Shown here: piece by piece, positions 54,424 to 63,460 of the stretch
How positions within the stretch are numbered: the first letter of the stretch is position 1
How the letters are laid out: every line of letters starts with the position of its first letter
Origin: CAZNPH01 sp964574985
GTDB taxonomy: Bacteria; Bacteroidota; Bacteroidia; Bacteroidales; SM23-62
DNA length: 64,000 nt
NCBI GenBank assembly: GCA_964574985.1
Contig: CAZNPH010000006.1
Location: 1 to 64,000, forward strand
Direction: 5' to 3'
Made by a program: the position numbers and the translations under genes
The notes under the pieces: generated by a model
The model's input: the letters and a program-made list of their open reading frames with translations, nothing else
The model's database searches: none
Told to the model about the DNA's origin: nothing

Positions 54424-56855
54424 AACGACTCACCGGCACTTGTGGCATTGATTACGATCTCTGCGGGTTCCAGATTGCCTGAGGTTACTTTCAATGTGAT
54501 CTTCCCGGGGGTTTTCAGGGAATGCACGATGGCCAGACATTTTCCTTTGTACATGCGGTACTGAGCAGAATGATACGTTTCATGGCTGAAGGGATTGCCG
54601 GCATCCAGACCGGCCAGTTCTCCCGGGCCGCTCAGTTCAAAATGAAGCAGGGTCCCGGAATCATGCACGAATACGTCGTTTCTGTCCCTGAGATTTACCT
54701 CCACATGGGCAATGTCCCGTCCGTTTGCCTTTATTCTCAGGGTATCTGCATACAATTCAATTCTCCTTGGTTTTCCGGAACTAATCAAACGACGTGTATA
54801 AACCACCTCGTCGTCTATTTTACCTATGGCTTCAAGGGTTCCCTCCCTGTAGGGAACTTCCCATTCCAGTACCAGGCCGGTGCTGTCGGAACGCAGTTTT
54901 TCGCCCTGGGATACATTGCTCATGAAGAGCTCCACTTTTTCACAATTGGTATAGCAAATCACTTTTTTAAGACTGTCCCCCGGCCAGTTCCAGTGCGAGC
55001 TGACTTCTGGAATACCACCTTCACCACTTTCCCTGCCGTTGGTATCCGATACCGTCAAATAGATCATGGGTGCGGTGGTCCATAAACTTTTTCTGTAATA
55101 ATACAGGGGTTTTCTGAAACCTGCCAGATCAAGCAGGCCTGTTGTTCTGGCTTTTTGAGGCCATTGGTCCCTAAACCGCTTACCGCTCCCGCCCAGATAA
55201 TCGGTGCCCGAATCCAGGAACTGCCCGGGTAAATAATCAAATGCCTTCACCGCAAGCCAGCTTTGCAGGTAATGTGAAGTCCCGGTATTCAACAGGACCC
55301 TGCCGGGATACCTTATGTGTTCCTTTTCATAGTAGTTCCTATAATCCCCGGGGTCGACATCATTGTATCCCGCAATATCCAGCAGATCCATAAATCCGGT
55401 TGCATTGGCTTTTTCCGCCGGATTGCAGGCTACGGTAACCGGGCGGCTGGGATCTTCCCTGCGTACGATCGCGGTCATTTTCTTCAGCATTGATATGCCT
55501 TTTGGGTTGCCCTGTTCCGGTATTTCATTGCCCAGGCTCCACATCATGACTGAAGGATGATTCCGGTCACGCCGGATCCATGTCCGCAGATCATGCTCGA
55601 ACCACCGGTCGAAGAACATATGATAACCATATTCCTGTTTCCCCCAGGGGCTTTCCCTGTAATCTTTCTCCCAACCCTGGCTCCATACATCAAATATTTC
55701 ATTAAGAACCAAAAATCCCATCCGGTCACAAAGATCATAGAACATGGGGGCAAACGGGTTGTGTGCTGTCCGGATGGCATTGCATCCCATTTCTTTCAGT
55801 CTGGAAAGACGTCTGACCCAGGCATCCTTTGGAATGGCACTGCCAAAAACACCCATGTTTTCGTACAGGTAAACACCCCTGATCTCCATTTTCCGGCCAT
55901 TCAGAAAAAAACCGGAATCCGCATGGAATACCATGTGCCTGATACCGAATCTAACAACATAATCATCTACTGTTTCATCACCTGTCATCAGCCGTACATA
56001 TGTTGTATACAATTGTGGAGTATCTACGGACCATTTCCTTGTTTCCCGCAAAATGATTTCCTGAACATAGGTGGCTTCCCCAAATTGTTTGATGTTTTTT
56101 TGGGTTGTGACTGATCCCACCAACCGGCTATCCGGGTCAAAAAGATCCGTGGCCAATGCAACCTGCCTGGCGGCATTTTCGTTGGCCGCTTCGCCAAACC
56201 GGCCGGCCCGGACCTGGGTGACGATCCTGATTCCTGACAGGGAATCCGTCACAAACGGTGTGGACACAAATGTTCCCCATGGTGCAATATGCAAAGGATC
56301 GGTGATGGTCAACCATACATGGCGGTTGATCCCTGATCCCTTATACCAACGGGCATTGGGCTGAAGTGAATTATCTGTTTTTACAACCAGTACATTGAAC
56401 AGGGAATCCCCGAAAACAACAAAAGGGCTGATGTCAAGATGCCAGGGAAGATGGCCATTGGGATGTTTACCCAGATAATGATCATTGACCCAGCACTCAC
56501 CGCTCATATAAAAACCTTCGAATTCCAGAAAAATTTTTTTGCCTTTGGCACTTTCCGGAATGATCATCTTTTTCCTGTACCATCCTGTCCCTGCCGGAAG
56601 ATAAGCCCCCGGTGAACCCGACGGATTATCCCGGCGGTATTCCCCCTCAATGCTCCAGTCATGGGGCAACCGGATCTGCTGCCAGTTATCCTCTTCAATA
56701 TCGCCATGTGCTCCTCCCGGAAGGTCCCCGTGCAAGAATTTCCAGTCTTCATCCAGATTTTTTCTGATCCTGGTTTGTATATTGACGGTCTGCCCGGATC
56801 CTTCATTGATGAGGATATAACCAAGCAGTATGACAACAAGCAGCGGTCTTGTCAT
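54420..56855 (-). CDS. Glycoside hydrolase family 2 protein, apparent loss of nucleophile
   Basis: An 811-residue exported protein (signal peptide to about residue 20). Domains in order: GH2 jelly-roll (LPHDWSIEGEYRRDNPSGSP), Ig-like, TIM barrel (KEMGCNAIRTAHNPFAPMFYDLCD), then C-terminal Ig-like/DUF4982 domains. The acid/base Glu is present at about E444 in MWSLGNEIPEQGN. Where family members have a GTET-type motif with the nucleophile, this protein reads LLNTGTSHY, with Gly (about G525) in place of the Glu, a one-base change (GGG for GAG). The usual NLHHD motif is also altered (YLYEN). If the alignment is right it would be catalytically impaired. Beta-galactosidase-type specificity is inferred only. 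Confidence 0.88.
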   Translation of the reverse strand: MTRPLLVVILLGYILINEGSGQTVNIQTRIRKNLDEDWKFLHGDLPGGAHGDIEEDNWQQIRLPHDWSIEGEYRRDNPSGSPGAYLPAGTGWYRKKMIIPESAKGKKIFLEFEGFYMSGECWVNDHYLGKHPNGHLPWHLDISPFVVFGDSLFNVLVVKTDNSLQPNARWYKGSGINRHVWLTITDPLHIAPWGTFVSTPFVTDSLSGIRIVTQVRAGRFGEAANENAARQVALATDLFDPDSRLVGSVTTQKNIKQFGEATYVQEIILRETRKWSVDTPQLYTTYVRLMTGDETVDDYVVRFGIRHMVFHADSGFFLNGRKMEIRGVYLYENMGVFGSAIPKDAWVRRLSRLKEMGCNAIRTAHNPFAPMFYDLCDRMGFLVLNEIFDVWSQGWEKDYRESPWGKQEYGYHMFFDRWFEHDLRTWIRRDRNHPSVMMWSLGNEIPEQGNPKGISMLKKMTAIVRREDPSRPVTVACNPAEKANATGFMDLLDIAGYNDVDPGDYRNYYEKEHIRYPGRVLLNTGTSHYLQSWLAVKAFDYLPGQFLDSGTDYLGGSGKRFRDQWPQKARTTGLLDLAGFRKPLYYYRKSLWTTAPMIYLTVSDTNGRESGEGGIPEVSSHWNWPGDSLKKVICYTNCEKVELFMSNVSQGEKLRSDSTGLVLEWEVPYREGTLEAIGKIDDEVVYTRRLISSGKPRRIELYADTLRIKANGRDIAHVEVNLRDRNDVFVHDSGTLLHFELSGPGELAGLDAGNPFSHETYHSAQYRMYKGKCLAIVHSLKTPGKITLKVTSGNLEPAEIVINATSAGESF

Positions 56856-56927
56856 ATATAAACCTTTTTTCCCGGGTAAAGATAAGCCAGTTTTTTTTCA
56901 TAACATGGCGATCAACGGACATAAACC

Positions 56928-57698
56928 CTAAAAATCGATTGCAGCCATTACAGGACAATGGTCTGAATGTTCAACATGATGAAGAATGGAAGCATCCAAT
57001 AAGCGCTTTCTCAAATCATGGCTGATGATATGATAATCAATCCGCCATCCCAGATTCTTTTTCCTTGCACCCGCCCGGTAGCTCCACCAGCTGTATTGTT
57101 CAGGCTGCCGGTTAAATTCCCTGAAGGTATCCACAAATCCTTTTCCGATGAAAGCATCGAACCAGCTGCGTTCTTCCGGCAGAAATCCTGATGATTTCTG
57201 ATGCCGTTCAGGATGATTGATATCAATGGGTTTGTGACAAATGTTTATGTCCCCGGAAACAATGATATTTTTCCGTTCTTTTTTCAACTTTTCAAGATAG
57301 GCTGAAAAGTCATCCAGGAACCTCATTTTGAATTTCTGCCGGATCCCTCCGGAAGTTCCGCTGGGGACATATACACAAATTACCGTAATATCACCAAAAT
57401 CTGCCCGGATCAACCTTCCTTCGGCGTCATAGCTTTCAAAGCCCATGCCCGGTTCGATCCTGTCGGGCTCCCGGCCGGTCAGTAATGCCACACCGCTGTA
57501 TCCTTTTTTCAGGGCCGAATGCCAGTAACTGTAATATCCGATCCCCCCGAACAATCCTTTTTGTACCTGGGCAGGTTGAAGTTTGGTCTCCTGAAGGCAC
57601 AGGATGTCGGGTTTGTATTCCCTTAGCCATTCAAAAAAACCTTTTTTGACAGCCGCCCGTAATCCGTTTACATTATAGGTAACTATTTTTCTGACCAT
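56928..57698 (-). CDS. xth: Exodeoxyribonuclease III
   Basis: A 256-residue Mg-dependent AP endonuclease/3'-5' exonuclease of DNA repair. Family motifs are intact: TYNVNGLRAAVKKGFFEWL, LCLQETKL, VSGDINICH, SYRAGARKKNLGWRIDYH and the active-site EHSDHCPV. It is a single gene divergent from rsgA. Confidence 0.95.
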   Translation of the reverse strand: MVRKIVTYNVNGLRAAVKKGFFEWLREYKPDILCLQETKLQPAQVQKGLFGGIGYYSYWHSALKKGYSGVALLTGREPDRIEPGMGFESYDAEGRLIRADFGDITVICVYVPSGTSGGIRQKFKMRFLDDFSAYLEKLKKERKNIIVSGDINICHKPIDINHPERHQKSSGFLPEERSWFDAFIGKGFVDTFREFNRQPEQYSWWSYRAGARKKNLGWRIDYHIISHDLRKRLLDASILHHVEHSDHCPVMAAIDF

Positions 57699-57770
57699 AA
57701 TCCGTCAAACCTACATAAAATTCGGGATACAGTAAATATTCTGCCCGGTACCCGGATTGATATTTATCAC

Positions 57771-57778
57771 TATTTTTG
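57771..57778 (+). promoter_or_regulatory. Putative -7 box for rsgA
   Basis: TATTTTTG fits TAnnTTTG and lies 14 bases before the rsgA GTG. A -33 TTTG is not evident, and the very short leader suggests a near-leaderless mRNA. Confidence 0.42.
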
Positions 57779-57792
57779 TGTAAAAAGGAACC

Positions 57793-58725
57793 GTGAGGAA
57801 AGGATTGGTCATCAAATCCGCCGGAAAACATTGCACTGTCCTGGGTGAGGATGGTTCAACCATTGCCTGCACCGTTAAGGGACGTTTCAGGATCGAAGGT
57901 TTTACCAGTACGAATCCGGTAGCCGTCGGGGACCGTGTCGAATATGAATTAACCGGAACCCCTCCGGCAGGTGTGATCCACAAAGTTTTGGGAAGAAAGA
58001 ATTTTATTATACGCAAGTCCTCCAATTTTTCCAAAAACTTTCAGATCATTGCTGCCAATATTGACCAGGCTTTTCTTCTGGTCACCGTTACCCGGCCAAA
58101 AACCTTTACAGAATTCATTGACCGGTTCCTGGTCATGGCAGAGGCCTATGATGTCCCGGTTATTATTCTGTTCAACAAAACGGATTTATGTAACCGGGAA
58201 GAATTGAATACGCTGAACGAACTTTTCAATATCTATGATTCCATCGGTTATTCCTGCCGGAGGATCTCCGCCCTCTCCCGTGAGGAAGTCCGGGATATCA
58301 AAAATCTTTTCAGGAACCGGATCAGTCTGATCTCGGGCAATTCAGGGGTCGGAAAAACCACCCTGATCAACAACCTGGAGCCCGGACTCGACCTGAGAAC
58401 AGCCGAAATATCAGAATATCATCAGAAAGGGCGCCATATCACAGCGACTGCGGAAATGTTCCCCATGAGCAATGGGGGATATCTGATCGATACACCGGGT
58501 ATCAAAGCTTTCGGCATACTGGACATGGAAAATGAACAAATTGACCATTTTTTCCCCGAAATATTCCGGTATTCCCGGAACTGCCGGTATCACAATTGCA
58601 CACACATCGATGAACCGGGCTGCGCGGTCAAGGAAGCCGTCCGGAAATCAAAGGTGGCCCCTTCCAGGTACAAAAGTTATTTAAGCATCGCCGAAGAAAA
58701 AAAACGTGCAGATAAATACCGGTAA
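57793..58725 (+). CDS. rsgA: Ribosome small subunit-dependent GTPase A
   Basis: A 310-residue circularly permuted GTPase that checks 30S maturation. N-terminal OB-fold, then G4 (FNKTDL) before G1 (GNSGVGKTTLI) and G3 (DTPGIKAFG), and a C-terminal zinc finger (NCRYHNCTHIDEPGCAV). The start is a GTG at 57793; the gene is preceded by a promoter-like box. Confidence 0.96.
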   Translation: MRKGLVIKSAGKHCTVLGEDGSTIACTVKGRFRIEGFTSTNPVAVGDRVEYELTGTPPAGVIHKVLGRKNFIIRKSSNFSKNFQIIAANIDQAFLLVTVTRPKTFTEFIDRFLVMAEAYDVPVIILFNKTDLCNREELNTLNELFNIYDSIGYSCRRISALSREEVRDIKNLFRNRISLISGNSGVGKTTLINNLEPGLDLRTAEISEYHQKGRHITATAEMFPMSNGGYLIDTPGIKAFGILDMENEQIDHFFPEIFRYSRNCRYHNCTHIDEPGCAVKEAVRKSKVAPSRYKSYLSIAEEKKRADKYR

Positions 58726-58848
58726 GGGGATGAAATATGCAGATAATTCTTCCGGATCCCTGAAAATCTTTTTAGATTATTTTTATCTTGCATGGTCAGG
58801 ATGATGCTTTTTTCCCGACAGATACGCCATCTTTAATATGATCATTTG

Positions 58849-61698
58849 ATGCGAAAACATGTCATCAATATCATTGTATTTGTTTCTGTATTCATTATCC
58901 TCAATTTATATTTTTACTTCCGCATTTATAGCCAACAACTTGATTTTCAAAAAGATATTTTAATCGAACAAACCCAGGTCTGTGCCAATACCATAGAAAA
59001 TGAAGGCCTTCATTTTGAAAATGAGATCAATTATATCCTTTTCTCCGACGATGTCATACGTATCTTCAGTGATTTGAGGGCCCGGGAGCGTGCCAGCAAA
59101 AAGCTCGAATTGTTTTATGCCAAATACGAAGACCTGATACGCAACATTACCATTTATGATGACAGTAACCGGGCTTACAGTCTTTATAAAGACAAAATGG
59201 ATAAATTCGTGTCCGACTTTTATGAATCACAATTCCAGCGGGAGCTTGACCAACGGGACCGTTTGATCGCAGCCGAAGATAAGGATTATTATGTTCTTCC
59301 GGTTTTCAGGGAAAACCGGGTACGCGGGAATATTGTGGTACAGGTCGACTTCAAACAATACATTACTTCTGTGTTCAACCGGTACAGCATCGGGGAAACG
59401 TTCTGGCAATGGCTGATCGACGACCAGGGAAACATCCTGTTTTCCAAACTTTCCGGCAATGGCCTCAGGATAAGCGGACTCGAAAGGATCAACCGCAACA
59501 TCCAGGCGGAGGAGATGGGATCAATCGTCCATACAGTGCAGGCCGGGGGCAAGCCCCAAAAGGTAATTTCCTCCTTTGTACCGGTCAGACTCCTGAAAAA
59601 AGATTTTGGCATCGTCTTTTCCATCCGTGCAGATCTGTTCCTGCAGTCAATCCTGACCAAAATCATTGTAATAGGACTGATCAGTTTGGTGTTGTTTTCC
59701 TTCATCATGTATTGTGCTTACCGTTTTGTTTTCAAGCCCCTGAAAGATGACAGGCAATACAGGAAATTGGAGAATCTTATGGATAGTTTTCTGGATGATA
59801 TACCGGCCGGACTCATCCTGTTGAATGCAAAACGAAAAGTGGTGGCCATCAACAAAGAAGCGATGAGGCTGCTGGCTTATGCAGATAAAACGGATATTCT
59901 CGGAAAAACATTCAATGCTTCCAGGATTTTACGGAACAAACCGGTGCAAGACAAGCCTTTCAAGAATATTTTCGGGCCCGGAGGTATAATCAAGCTTGAC
60001 CGGGAAGAAGGGGAGGTCATTTCCTGTCACAAGGAATTTCACTTGTATGCTTCGGGCAAGCATTATACCCTGCACTCCCTCATTGACATTACCACCCTGG
60101 TCAAATGCAGGAACCGGGAGACAGCGGCAAAACATGCCAAATCGGAATTTCTGGCAAAGATGAGCCATGAGATCCGTACCCCCATGAACGGGATCATCGG
60201 GATGGCGGAGGCCCTGAATAAACAAAAGCTTACCAAAGAGCAGAAAGAACAAGTGGAGATCATCAGGAAATCTTCCGAACTCCTGGTCAGCATTGTCAGT
60301 GACATCCTTGATTTCTCCAAGATCGAAGCCGGTAAAATGATGCTTGAAGAGATCCCCTTTAACCTGCGGGAAGAGATCAACTTATCGCTGGATCTGTTCC
60401 GGTCCGTGGCCCAGTATAAAAACATCAGTCTGATAACAAAGATCCCGGGGGACATACCCGATCATCTGATCGGGGATCCCTTCCGGCTTCGTCAGGTTTT
60501 GTCCAATCTTGTCGGAAACGCAGTGAAATTCACACATGAAGGCAGGATACTAGCCGGCGTTGAGCTTTTGCAGGAACAGGAAGGAATGATCAAATTGCTT
60601 TTCAGTATCGAAGATACGGGCATCGGTATCCCCAGAGACAAACTGGAGCATATATTTGATTTTTATGTCCGGGGCAGTGATTCAATTGCGGGGGAATACG
60701 GGGGGGCCGGACTCGGAACGGCGATTTCCAGGCAATTGGTGACACTGATGGGCGGAAAAATCCAGGTTGAGAGTCCGTCCGGGATCAGCACAAACCCAAA
60801 ATACCCCGGGACAACTTTCAGTTTCACCATTGAGGTCTTCTCCAATGAGAAACAGAAAAAGGACATTGATTTCAGTTCTGTCAGGAAATGCAATGACATC
60901 AATGCCATTGTATTGACCAGGAAAAAAGAAAGCCAGGACAACATATGCGAAATACTGAACTCGTTCGGGATCAAATCACGGTACAAGGAATACGATGGGA
61001 ACAATTTTGAATCATTACTTGAACATATAAGAAATAAAACCGGTTATTATCACATGATTGTGATACAGGACAAGCCCGAATATGAAGGCTTCACCATGAT
61101 GACCAGATTGCATGAATCGGGACTTTCCGTAAAATTCATCACCATACTGGCCAGTTCAAACAATCAACCGGGAAATTATACTGCCTGCCGGAAAAACGGC
61201 ATTGACTACTATCTGATCAGTCCCTTTGAAACCAAAGAGATCTATGACATTCTGCGGGAGGAGTTCCCGGTTGCATGCGAGGTTCCCGAAGGGGACATTC
61301 CCATGGTCAATCAAATCCGTTCGAACCTGTCCATTCTGGTGGCAGATGACAATCCGATCAATCAGAAAGTGGCTCAGGCCGTCCTCAAAATACTGGGATT
61401 CGAGATCGATATTGCCAACAACGGGTACCGGGCCACGGAAATGGCCGCCCAAAAGAAATATGACATCATATTCATGGATCTGCTGATGCCTGAAAAAGAC
61501 GGCTTCCGGGCAGCCCGGGAGATCCGGGAAAAAATGGGAAAGATCCCCATGGTGGCCATGTCTGAGGATGAAACACCCGAATCCAGAAAAAAAGCCTCTT
61601 CTGCCGGCATGAACCATTACCTGACCAAACCGCTCAGGACCGAAACCATCAAGGAACTATTGATCCATTTATTTTCCGAATCGGTTCGGAAAGATTGA
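58849..61698 (+). CDS. Hybrid sensor histidine kinase/response regulator
   Basis: A 949-residue membrane kinase: helix 1 (about 4-25), a ~240-residue periplasmic sensor region, helix 2 (about 273-297), a PAS-like domain, HisKA with the phosphorylated His at about H440 (MSHEIRTPMNGIIG), HATPase (N box LSNLVGNAVKFTHEG, G1 DTGIGIPRD, G2 GGAGLGTAIS), a degenerate receiver-like domain and a C-terminal receiver with Asp at about D877 (FMDLLMPEKDGF) and Lys in LTKPLR. The signal sensed is unknown. The ATG at 58849 directly follows a possible TTG. No DNA-binding output is fused; mnmH follows after 5 bases. Confidence 0.93.
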   Translation: MRKHVINIIVFVSVFIILNLYFYFRIYSQQLDFQKDILIEQTQVCANTIENEGLHFENEINYILFSDDVIRIFSDLRARERASKKLELFYAKYEDLIRNITIYDDSNRAYSLYKDKMDKFVSDFYESQFQRELDQRDRLIAAEDKDYYVLPVFRENRVRGNIVVQVDFKQYITSVFNRYSIGETFWQWLIDDQGNILFSKLSGNGLRISGLERINRNIQAEEMGSIVHTVQAGGKPQKVISSFVPVRLLKKDFGIVFSIRADLFLQSILTKIIVIGLISLVLFSFIMYCAYRFVFKPLKDDRQYRKLENLMDSFLDDIPAGLILLNAKRKVVAINKEAMRLLAYADKTDILGKTFNASRILRNKPVQDKPFKNIFGPGGIIKLDREEGEVISCHKEFHLYASGKHYTLHSLIDITTLVKCRNRETAAKHAKSEFLAKMSHEIRTPMNGIIGMAEALNKQKLTKEQKEQVEIIRKSSELLVSIVSDILDFSKIEAGKMMLEEIPFNLREEINLSLDLFRSVAQYKNISLITKIPGDIPDHLIGDPFRLRQVLSNLVGNAVKFTHEGRILAGVELLQEQEGMIKLLFSIEDTGIGIPRDKLEHIFDFYVRGSDSIAGEYGGAGLGTAISRQLVTLMGGKIQVESPSGISTNPKYPGTTFSFTIEVFSNEKQKKDIDFSSVRKCNDINAIVLTRKKESQDNICEILNSFGIKSRYKEYDGNNFESLLEHIRNKTGYYHMIVIQDKPEYEGFTMMTRLHESGLSVKFITILASSNNQPGNYTACRKNGIDYYLISPFETKEIYDILREEFPVACEVPEGDIPMVNQIRSNLSILVADDNPINQKVAQAVLKILGFEIDIANNGYRATEMAAQKKYDIIFMDLLMPEKDGFRAAREIREKMGKIPMVAMSEDETPESRKKASSAGMNHYLTKPLRTETIKELLIHLFSESVRKD

Positions 61699-61703
61699 CC
61701 GGT

Positions 61704-62744
61704 ATGGGAACCCGAAATGTTGCCATAGAAGAATTTCTGGTGAATACTGCAGAAATGCCCATAGCGGATGTGCGTTCACCCTCGGAATTCGCCAGGGCAT
61801 CCATTCCTGATTCTTCCAATCTCCCCTTGTTCGATGACCGGGAAAGAAGCACCGTGGGAAAAATATACAAGGAAAAGGGACGGAATGCAGCCATTGACAA
61901 AGGGCTTGATATTGCCGGCAGGAAACTCACCAGCTATGTTGCCACGGCAAAAAGAATCGCTCCGGAAAAGAAGATACAGCTCTACTGCTGGAGAGGGGGC
62001 ATGAGAAGTGCCAGCATTGGCTGGTTGCTTGATGTGGCAGGTTTCAGGACCCATATCCTTGAAGGAGGGTATAAATCGTACCGGCACTGGGCCCTGGATC
62101 TCTTCCGAAAAAAGCTCCGGTTGATCGTGGTGGGGGGTCTGACAGGGAGCAGGAAAACCGCTTTGCTGAAAACACTCGGTCAGAAAGGTGAACAGGTGAT
62201 CGATCTCGAAGCACTTGCCCATCATAAGGGATCCGCATTCGGAGGAATACACGGAGAAGCCCAAAATTCAAATGAACAATTTGAAAACGATTGTGCCCGG
62301 GACATATACCGGTTCGATCCGGAGAAACCGGTATGGATCGAAGATGAAAGCAGAAACATCGGCAAGAATCTGATCCCGGCCGGACTCTTCCGGCAAATGA
62401 CCGATTCACCCCTGATACAGGTGACGGTTCCCGATGAACAGAGAATCCGGCATCTTGTCCGGGAATACGCCTGCTATGATGATGAACGCCTGAAAGCATG
62501 CCTGGAGAAAATTTCCCGCAGGCTCGGCGGAACCCGTTTCAGACAGTCCCTGCAAGCCCTGTCCAAACATGATTATTCCACCGTGGTCAAAATCGTCCTG
62601 GAATATTACGACAAAACGTACCGGTATGGCCTGGATAAAAGAGATCCAGGTTCAATGAAAATTTTCCGCACTGATCTTTCGGATCTGTCCGGATCGGCGG
62701 ATAAACTGATACAGTTTGCCAAAATTTCATACATTTGGGGGTAA
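61704..62744 (+). CDS. mnmH: tRNA 2-selenouridine synthase MnmH, P-loop substituted
   Basis: A 346-residue enzyme that replaces sulfur by selenium at U34 of certain tRNAs. The N-terminal rhodanese domain has the active Cys (about C95 in YCWRGGMRS). The C-terminal P-loop domain is recognisable, but the Walker A reads GLTGSRKT: Arg (about R150) replaces the invariant Gly before Lys. The substitution is one base (AGG for GGG) and may impair nucleotide or geranyl-tRNA handling, or may be a tolerated or sequencing difference. No selD is in the window. The ATG start follows the kinase gene by 5 bases. Confidence 0.88.
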   Translation: MGTRNVAIEEFLVNTAEMPIADVRSPSEFARASIPDSSNLPLFDDRERSTVGKIYKEKGRNAAIDKGLDIAGRKLTSYVATAKRIAPEKKIQLYCWRGGMRSASIGWLLDVAGFRTHILEGGYKSYRHWALDLFRKKLRLIVVGGLTGSRKTALLKTLGQKGEQVIDLEALAHHKGSAFGGIHGEAQNSNEQFENDCARDIYRFDPEKPVWIEDESRNIGKNLIPAGLFRQMTDSPLIQVTVPDEQRIRHLVREYACYDDERLKACLEKISRRLGGTRFRQSLQALSKHDYSTVVKIVLEYYDKTYRYGLDKRDPGSMKIFRTDLSDLSGSADKLIQFAKISYIWG

Positions 62745-62767
62745 CCGTCCTGAAAACGAAAACAACC

Positions 62768-63460
62768 ATGGAATCATTCGGATCGATTGCAAAAACCGGA
62801 AAACTCATTGCCCTTGAATCCCATATTCTTGAGAATACACTGGTTCTGGAAGAAGTGGATCCCTTCGATGATTATCATGGAGAAAATATTCCGTCCGGGT
62901 ATGTGCCGCGTTTCATCTACCTGGTGACCAAAAAGAAATACTCGACCGAGAAAATCATGCGCATTTCCCAGCTGGTCAAAAGAAAACATGATCTTTCATT
63001 TGGTTCAACCCCCGGAAGGATCTGTCTTCCCGACGAAACCCTGCCCTGTATCCGCCTGCGGGATCTTGAAAGCTATGAAATGATCCCCGGGATCCAGATC
63101 GCTTATGCCAAAGAAGGCATCACCTACCAGAAAAAGAGGAGTCTGGATACCACAGCGGTCATTCAGCTCAAAAAATTCTTCAGTCTGGAAAAAATCGAAA
63201 AAGGGATATACAGTGATAAAAGGTATCCGCTCATGTTTTACCTGGAAATACCCCGGCCCCTTCCCTGGAAAACATTCACGGAGATTACCCGGAAGGTCAG
63301 GCAAAATATCGATAAACTGAATTTCGATGCAGCCCTGGGCGCTTTATACCATATGGATATCCTCGATCTCGTCCGGATCTACGTAAAAGACATGAACATT
63401 GCTTTGCTCAGGTTGCTCCGCGACAAATACATTCAGGAAATCAATTCACACGGGGAATGA
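62768..63460 (+). CDS. Conserved hypothetical protein next to mnmH
   Basis: A 230-residue protein, soluble, with no signal peptide or membrane helix. The start MESFGSIAKTGKLIALESHI and an internal YHGENIPSGYVPRFIYLV are the most distinctive parts; several basic helices follow (KKYSTEKIMRISQLVKRK). I do not recognise a family. It lies 23 bases downstream of mnmH, so a tRNA or selenium link is possible but only positional. The ATG at 62768 is preferred to an upstream in-frame start at 62735 that overlaps mnmH. Confidence 0.7.
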   Translation: MESFGSIAKTGKLIALESHILENTLVLEEVDPFDDYHGENIPSGYVPRFIYLVTKKKYSTEKIMRISQLVKRKHDLSFGSTPGRICLPDETLPCIRLRDLESYEMIPGIQIAYAKEGITYQKKRSLDTTAVIQLKKFFSLEKIEKGIYSDKRYPLMFYLEIPRPLPWKTFTEITRKVRQNIDKLNFDAALGALYHMDILDLVRIYVKDMNIALLRLLRDKYIQEINSHGE

